Below, in pieces: positions 60,718 to 64,000 of a stretch of DNA of 64,000 bases (position 1 is its first letter; each line of letters opens with the position of its first letter). Source of the stretch: Promicromonospora sp. Populi (GTDB lineage: Bacteria; Actinomycetota; Actinomycetes; Actinomycetales; Cellulomonadaceae). The position numbers and the translations under genes are program-made. The stretch lies in contig NZ_CP163528.1 in assembly GCF_041081105.1 (NCBI RefSeq), positions 3,782,001 through 3,846,000 of the forward strand, given 5' to 3'. The notes beneath the pieces are model-generated. The model did no database searches. It was not told the DNA's origin and saw only the letters and a program-made list of their open reading frames with translations.

Positions 60718-62226
60718 TCAGCCGCGGCGGGAGGCCCGCAGGACGAACGCCGTCAGGTCCGCGGACTGGGCCAGCCGCGACTCCCGGTGGATGTACATCA
60801 TGTGGCCCGCCGGGTAGACGCGGGTCTCGATCCGCTCCCGGTACGACGCCGGCACCTGCATCTGGTCCAGGCTGTACTCGGTCGCCTCGACCGGGCATCC
60901 GCCGTCGTAGCGGCCCAGTGCGACGTAGACCTCCAGGTGCTCGTTGGTGATCATCGCCTCGGACAGCCGGTCGGCGACGTCGATGGCCTTGCCCTCGAAC
61001 TCCTTGTACGACCACGGGTGCACGGCCGCCGACAGCGTCTCGTAGACGGCGTCGTGCCCGTACCCCAGCTCGCCGCGCACATAGTGCTGCAGCGCCGCCG
61101 AGTACGGGCCCGTGGTCGCGTTCATGAACGGGTCGTACGGCATCTGCTCCCGGATGTAGTTGTCGGCCGGCCCGGTGAACCGGGTGTCCAGCCGGCCGGT
61201 CACGAGGCGCCTGCTACGCAGCAGCTCGGCGTACACCCGGGTGTGCTCCAGCCGCAGGTTGGCGCGGTCGACGTAGTCCTCGTCCAGGCCGGACAGGCGG
61301 GCGACCGTCGCGACCACCTCGGCCCGTTCCTCGCCGGTGAGGCGGTTGCCGCGGGCCAGCGCGGCCCGGTACGTGTCGGTGTACGCGCGGGCCTCGCCGA
61401 CGACGTCGTCCAGCGACCGCTCGCCGTGCAGCCCGTGGTAGTGCGCGGTGGCGGCGTAGACCGGCAGGAACAACGGGTCCGGCAGCGTGGAGAGCTCGGA
61501 CTCGTAGAGCGTCTCCATGTTGAGCGCCGGGGCGACGAGCATCACGCCGTTGAGGAACATGCCGAACCGGGCCTGCAGATACTGGGCCAGGGCCGCGCCG
61601 CGCGTGCCCCCGTAGGACTCGCCGATGAGGAACTTGGGGCTCATCCACCGGTCGTTGCGGCTCGTCCACAGGCGGATGACCTCGCCGACGGACTCGATGT
61701 CGCCCGTGAACCCGTGGAACGGCGTGGCCTGCTCGCCCTCCGCTGCGCGCGAGAAACCGGTGGAGACCGGATCGATGAACACGAGGTCGGACACCCGCAG
61801 GAGGGTCTCGGGGTTGTCGACCAGCCCGTACGGCGGCGGGGTCAGGTTCCCGACGTCTCCGGTGTCGACGAGCCGCGGGCCCAGCAGGCCGAGGTGCAGG
61901 AACACGCTGGCGGCACCCGGGCCCCCGTTGAACGAGAACGTCACCGGGCGCTGCGTCACGTCCGCCTCGTCCAGCGTGTAGTACGTGATCGAGACCTCGG
62001 CCTTGACCTTGCGACCGTCGTACTTCTCGTCCTTGACGACCTCCTGGCGCAGCACGATCCGGCCGGTCGTAGCGGTGTACGCCAGGTCGCCGTCCGGGGT
62101 GTGCAGCGTGTGGTGGGTGGTGACGAGGTCGTCGACGGGCTCGGGCTTCTTCGCGGGGGTCCGGGCGCCGGGCGCCGGAGCTGTGGCCTCGGGCTGGTCG
62201 GTGCTGGTGTTCTTCTCGTCGGTCAC
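60718..62226 (-). CDS. Peptidase S10 family serine carboxypeptidase
   Basis: 502 residues from GTG 62226 (TAGGTT 6 nt upstream). The alpha/beta-hydrolase S10 fold is visible: TFSFNGGPGAASVFLHLGLL near 97-116 (oxyanion hole) and the nucleophile FLIGESYGGTRG with Ser204. ALGRYDGGCPVEATEY gives the Asp region, and YPAGHMMYIHRE the catalytic His. No signal peptide is present and the N-terminal 30 residues are charged and Pro/Ala-rich, so it is predicted cytoplasmic. It removes C-terminal residues from peptides. It stands alone on the minus strand with a divergent membrane-protein operon upstream. Confidence 0.9.
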   Translation of the reverse strand: MTDEKNTSTDQPEATAPAPGARTPAKKPEPVDDLVTTHHTLHTPDGDLAYTATTGRIVLRQEVVKDEKYDGRKVKAEVSITYYTLDEADVTQRPVTFSFNGGPGAASVFLHLGLLGPRLVDTGDVGNLTPPPYGLVDNPETLLRVSDLVFIDPVSTGFSRAAEGEQATPFHGFTGDIESVGEVIRLWTSRNDRWMSPKFLIGESYGGTRGAALAQYLQARFGMFLNGVMLVAPALNMETLYESELSTLPDPLFLPVYAATAHYHGLHGERSLDDVVGEARAYTDTYRAALARGNRLTGEERAEVVATVARLSGLDEDYVDRANLRLEHTRVYAELLRSRRLVTGRLDTRFTGPADNYIREQMPYDPFMNATTGPYSAALQHYVRGELGYGHDAVYETLSAAVHPWSYKEFEGKAIDVADRLSEAMITNEHLEVYVALGRYDGGCPVEATEYSLDQMQVPASYRERIETRVYPAGHMMYIHRESRLAQSADLTAFVLRASRRG

Positions 62227-62232
62227 GTCCGG

Positions 62233-62238
62233 AACCTA
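62233..62238 (-). promoter_or_regulatory. -10-like TAGGTT, leaderless start of S10 peptidase gene
   Basis: On the minus strand the hexamer is followed by 6 nt and GTG 62226. Confidence 0.4.
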
Positions 62239-62297
62239 TCGCGACCGGTGCCTGGAGCCCCAGATAAAAGGGGTTGCGCCGGGACCTTCAGTACCGG

Positions 62298-62326
62298 CAA
62301 ACTAGTTTGTATTGCAAACCAGTTTG
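62298..62326. promoter_or_regulatory. Twin 12-bp palindromic operator (CAAACTAGTTTG / CAAACCAGTTTG)
   Basis: The perfect palindrome CAAACTAGTTTG (62298-62309) and the near-palindrome CAAACCAGTTTG (62315-62326) have centres 17 bp apart. They lie just before the membrane protein/winged-helix/ABC operon (first start 62345). This is the best operator candidate in the window, probably read by the winged-helix protein encoded in the same operon. Confidence 0.65.
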
Positions 62327-62344
62327 AGAGGCGAGGCACCCACC

Positions 62345-63043
62345 ATGGCGAGCGACCCGACGTCGGACAGACCTGTGGAACCGAGCGAGCCCGCAGGGCT
62401 CAGCCCTGCTGAGACGCTGCGCCTGATCCGGGAGCAGCAGGAGGCGACCCGGGACGCCGTCGAACCTGACGGCCGCCTGCTGTTCGGCGTCTGGGGGATC
62501 GCCTGGCTCATCGGGTACCTGGCGATGTGGGTCAGCGCCCGCGACGCCGGCATCGCCGAGGGCTGGTCCGGCTGGGTGTTCGCCGGGTGCCTCGTCGGAG
62601 CCATGACGTTCACGATCGTGCACAGCATCACGCGGACCTCCGGCACCCGCGGCAAGAGCGCTCGGATCGGCGCCGTCTACGGGTGGACCTGGTTCCTCGC
62701 GTTCATGGCCTTCGGCGTCATGCTGGGCGCCATGGCCGACGCCGGTGCGTCGCCTCAGGTGATGGCGGTCGCCGCCAACGGGTTCGCCAGCCTGATCGTC
62801 GGCCTGATGTACATCGCCGGCGGCCTGCTGTTCGACGCCTACCAGATGTCCGCCGTCGGCGGCTGGATGCTGATCACCGCCGTGCTCGCCGCGTTCGCGG
62901 GCATGCCGAACACCTACCTCGTGATGGCCGCGGCGGGCGGCGGCGGATTCCTCGTCATGGCCGCGGTGGAGCAGGTGCTTCGCTCCCGACGACGATCGTC
63001 CGGTCCAGCCGCGCGGGCGCACGGTGGTGGGCCGGATGCCTGA
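62345..63043 (+). CDS. Multi-pass membrane protein of unknown function
   Basis: 232 residues from ATG 62345. A cytoplasmic N-tail (about 55 residues, with PAETLRLIREQQEATRDAV) is followed by about six helices (LLFGVWGIAWLIGYLAMWV, WVFAGCLVGAMTFTIVHSI, FLAFMAFGVMLGAM and more) and a basic C-terminus RSRRRSSGPAARAHGG. This layout is common in actinobacterial proteins encoded directly before a winged-helix gene and an ABC ATPase. The stop overlaps the winged-helix ATG by 8 nt. I do not recognise a named family. Confidence 0.65.
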   Translation: MASDPTSDRPVEPSEPAGLSPAETLRLIREQQEATRDAVEPDGRLLFGVWGIAWLIGYLAMWVSARDAGIAEGWSGWVFAGCLVGAMTFTIVHSITRTSGTRGKSARIGAVYGWTWFLAFMAFGVMLGAMADAGASPQVMAVAANGFASLIVGLMYIAGGLLFDAYQMSAVGGWMLITAVLAAFAGMPNTYLVMAAAGGGGFLVMAAVEQVLRSRRRSSGPAARAHGGGPDA

Positions 63044-63338
63044 GGAGCTCGACCCCGTCATCCATGCGCCCGCGCGCCTGCGCGTCGTCGCCTCGCTCGC
63101 CGCGATGGGCCGCGGCGACGAGGTGGCGTTCCCCAAGCTGCGCAAGCTGCTCGACATGACCGCCGGAAACCTCTCGACGCACGTACGCAAGCTCGAGGAC
63201 GCCGGGTACGTGCGCGTCACCAAGACGCACGAGGGCCGCATGCCGGCCACGTACCTGGCCCTCACCGATACCGGCCGCACCGCGTTCGCGGACTACCAGG
63301 CGGCACTGATGGAACTGTTGAACGGAGCCCAGACATGA
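63036..63338 (+). CDS. Winged-helix transcriptional regulator
   Basis: 100 residues from ATG 63036, overlapping the upstream gene by 8 nt; GTG 63024 is an alternative. It is a single wHTH domain: HAPARLRVVASLAAMGRGDE, FPKLRKLLDMTAGNLSTHV as recognition helix, RKLEDAGYVRVTKTHEGR as wing, then YLALTDTGRTAFADYQAAL. It matches the HTH_34/MarR-like family of small regulators that sit before ABC genes. It is likely the autoregulator acting at 62298-62326. The stop overlaps the ABC ATG by 4 nt. Confidence 0.88.
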   Translation: MPEELDPVIHAPARLRVVASLAAMGRGDEVAFPKLRKLLDMTAGNLSTHVRKLEDAGYVRVTKTHEGRMPATYLALTDTGRTAFADYQAALMELLNGAQT

Positions 63339-64000
63339 GTGCGGTGGAGGTCAGCGGGGTGACCAGACGCTTCGGCGACGTGGTGGCCCTCGACAACGTC
63401 TCGCTGGAGGTGGGGCACGGCGAGCTCGTGGGTCTGCTCGGCCCCAACGGGGCCGGCAAGTCCACGCTGCTGTCGCTGGTCAGCGGCCAGCGTCGGCCCG
63501 ACGCCGGGGTGGTGCGGCTGAACGGGGGCGACCCGCGGGACGCCCGGACGCGCACCGTGCTCGGCCTGACCCCGCAGGAGACGGGGCTGCCCGCGACGCT
63601 GCGGGTGCGTGAGGTGGTCGACTTCGTGGGCGGCCACTACCCCGACGCGGTGCCGACCGACGAGCTGCTGGAGCAGTTCGGCCTCGCCGAGCTGGGCAAG
63701 CGCCAGACCGGCTCCCTGTCCGGCGGGCAGAAGCGGCGGTTGGCCGTCGCGATGTCGCTCGTGGGCCGGCCGCGGGTGGTGCTGCTCGACGAGCCCACCA
63801 CGGGCCTCGACGTGTCCGGCCGCGCCGCGCTGTGGGACGCCATCCGCGCGTACCACGCCGACGGCGGCACGGTGCTGCTCACCTCGCACTACCTGGAGGA
63901 GGTCCAGGCGCTGGCCGAGCGGGTGGTCGTGATCGACCACGGGCTCGTGCTCGCCGACGCCTCGCTCGACACCATCCTCAGCCGCGTCGGCGTGCGCCGT
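63335..64000 (+). CDS. ABC transporter ATP-binding protein, partial at window end
   Basis: The first 222 codons are present; the gene leaves the window. Walker A is GPNGAGKSTLL, the Q-loop is LTPQETGLP, the signature is SLSGGQKRRLAVAMSL, Walker B is VVLLDEPTTGLDV, and the switch is LLTSHYLEE. This is the CcmA/NatA-like type of exporter ATPase. The ATG overlaps the winged-helix stop by 4 nt, so membrane protein, regulator and ATPase form one operon, and a permease gene is expected next. Confidence 0.92.
   Translation, partial: MSAVEVSGVTRRFGDVVALDNVSLEVGHGELVGLLGPNGAGKSTLLSLVSGQRRPDAGVVRLNGGDPRDARTRTVLGLTPQETGLPATLRVREVVDFVGGHYPDAVPTDELLEQFGLAELGKRQTGSLSGGQKRRLAVAMSLVGRPRVVLLDEPTTGLDVSGRAALWDAIRAYHADGGTVLLTSHYLEEVQALAERVVVIDHGLVLADASLDTILSRVGVRR

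Overview
The window is about 64 kb of very GC-rich DNA with dense, strongly GC3-biased genes. Their best family matches (SigG-like ECF sigma factor, paired CrcB, actinobacterial two-domain NadE, PEP carboxylase, DUF305/LVIVD proteins, SHOCT, NarL-type HK/RR pairs, S10 peptidase, GH87-like mycodextranase) point to an Actinomycetota chromosome. A Micrococcales soil bacterium of the Cellulomonadaceae/Promicromonosporaceae kind is a reasonable guess, but only an inference. I see no rRNA, tRNA, CRISPR array, prophage or intact insertion sequence. The first gene (position 2) and the last gene (to 64000) are cut by the window edges.

Layout. 1-5.2 kb: tail of a heptad-repeat membrane protein, then a module of two DUF305 proteins flanking a tandem pair of secreted LVIVD-repeat propellers. 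5.2-9.6 kb: CPBP-type membrane protein, CstA pyruvate/peptide carrier with its small YbdD partner, and a zinc-ribbon metallo-beta-lactamase-fold protein. 9.7-13.0 kb: NarL-type two-component pair and a secreted Pro/Thr/Glu-repeat protein. 13.2-22.2 kb: an ABC exporter (ATPase and permease) translationally coupled to the first of four tandem paralogous membrane-anchored PQQ-like beta-propellers. 22.2-27.7 kb: endonuclease IV, an epimerase, a TetR regulator divergent from a DUF308 membrane protein and a disulfide oxidoreductase, and a NUC1-type nuclease. 27.7-32.8 kb: PEP carboxylase, CbiX-like protein, 5'-3' exonuclease, and an orphan. 32.8-35.2 kb: crcB pair, universal stress protein and ECF sigma factor on the minus strand. 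35.3-41.0 kb: RsbU-like phosphatase, LuxR/AAA regulator and a small charged protein. 41.1-45.8 kb: an orphan conserved gene, a small ORF, a MecA-like penicillin-binding protein, a lipoprotein and a SHOCT protein. 45.9-49.7 kb: second HK/RR pair, amidohydrolase and a DUF4287 protein. 49.8-57.2 kb: a decayed XRE antitoxin remnant, NadE, CopC, a secreted beta-helix glycosidase (GH87-like), an MFS permease and HU. 57.3-64 kb: flippase-like protein with an embedded pseudokinase, CPBP protease, S10 carboxypeptidase, and a membrane protein/winged-helix/ABC operon under a twin-palindrome operator.

Two arrangements stand out as possible undescribed systems. One is the ABC exporter followed by four diverged single-pass propellers sharing a cytoplasmic FDLV(D/E)(D/E) box, paired extracellular cysteines and a terminal GLG. 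The other is the DUF305-LVIVD-LVIVD-DUF305 module, with recurrent histidine motifs suggesting extracytoplasmic metal (perhaps copper) handling. Two genome-style features recur: many starts lie 6-7 nt after a TANNNT (-10-like) hexamer with no Shine-Dalgarno, suggesting leaderless mRNAs, and convergent gene pairs are closed by unusually long near-perfect hairpins, sometimes containing both stop codons.
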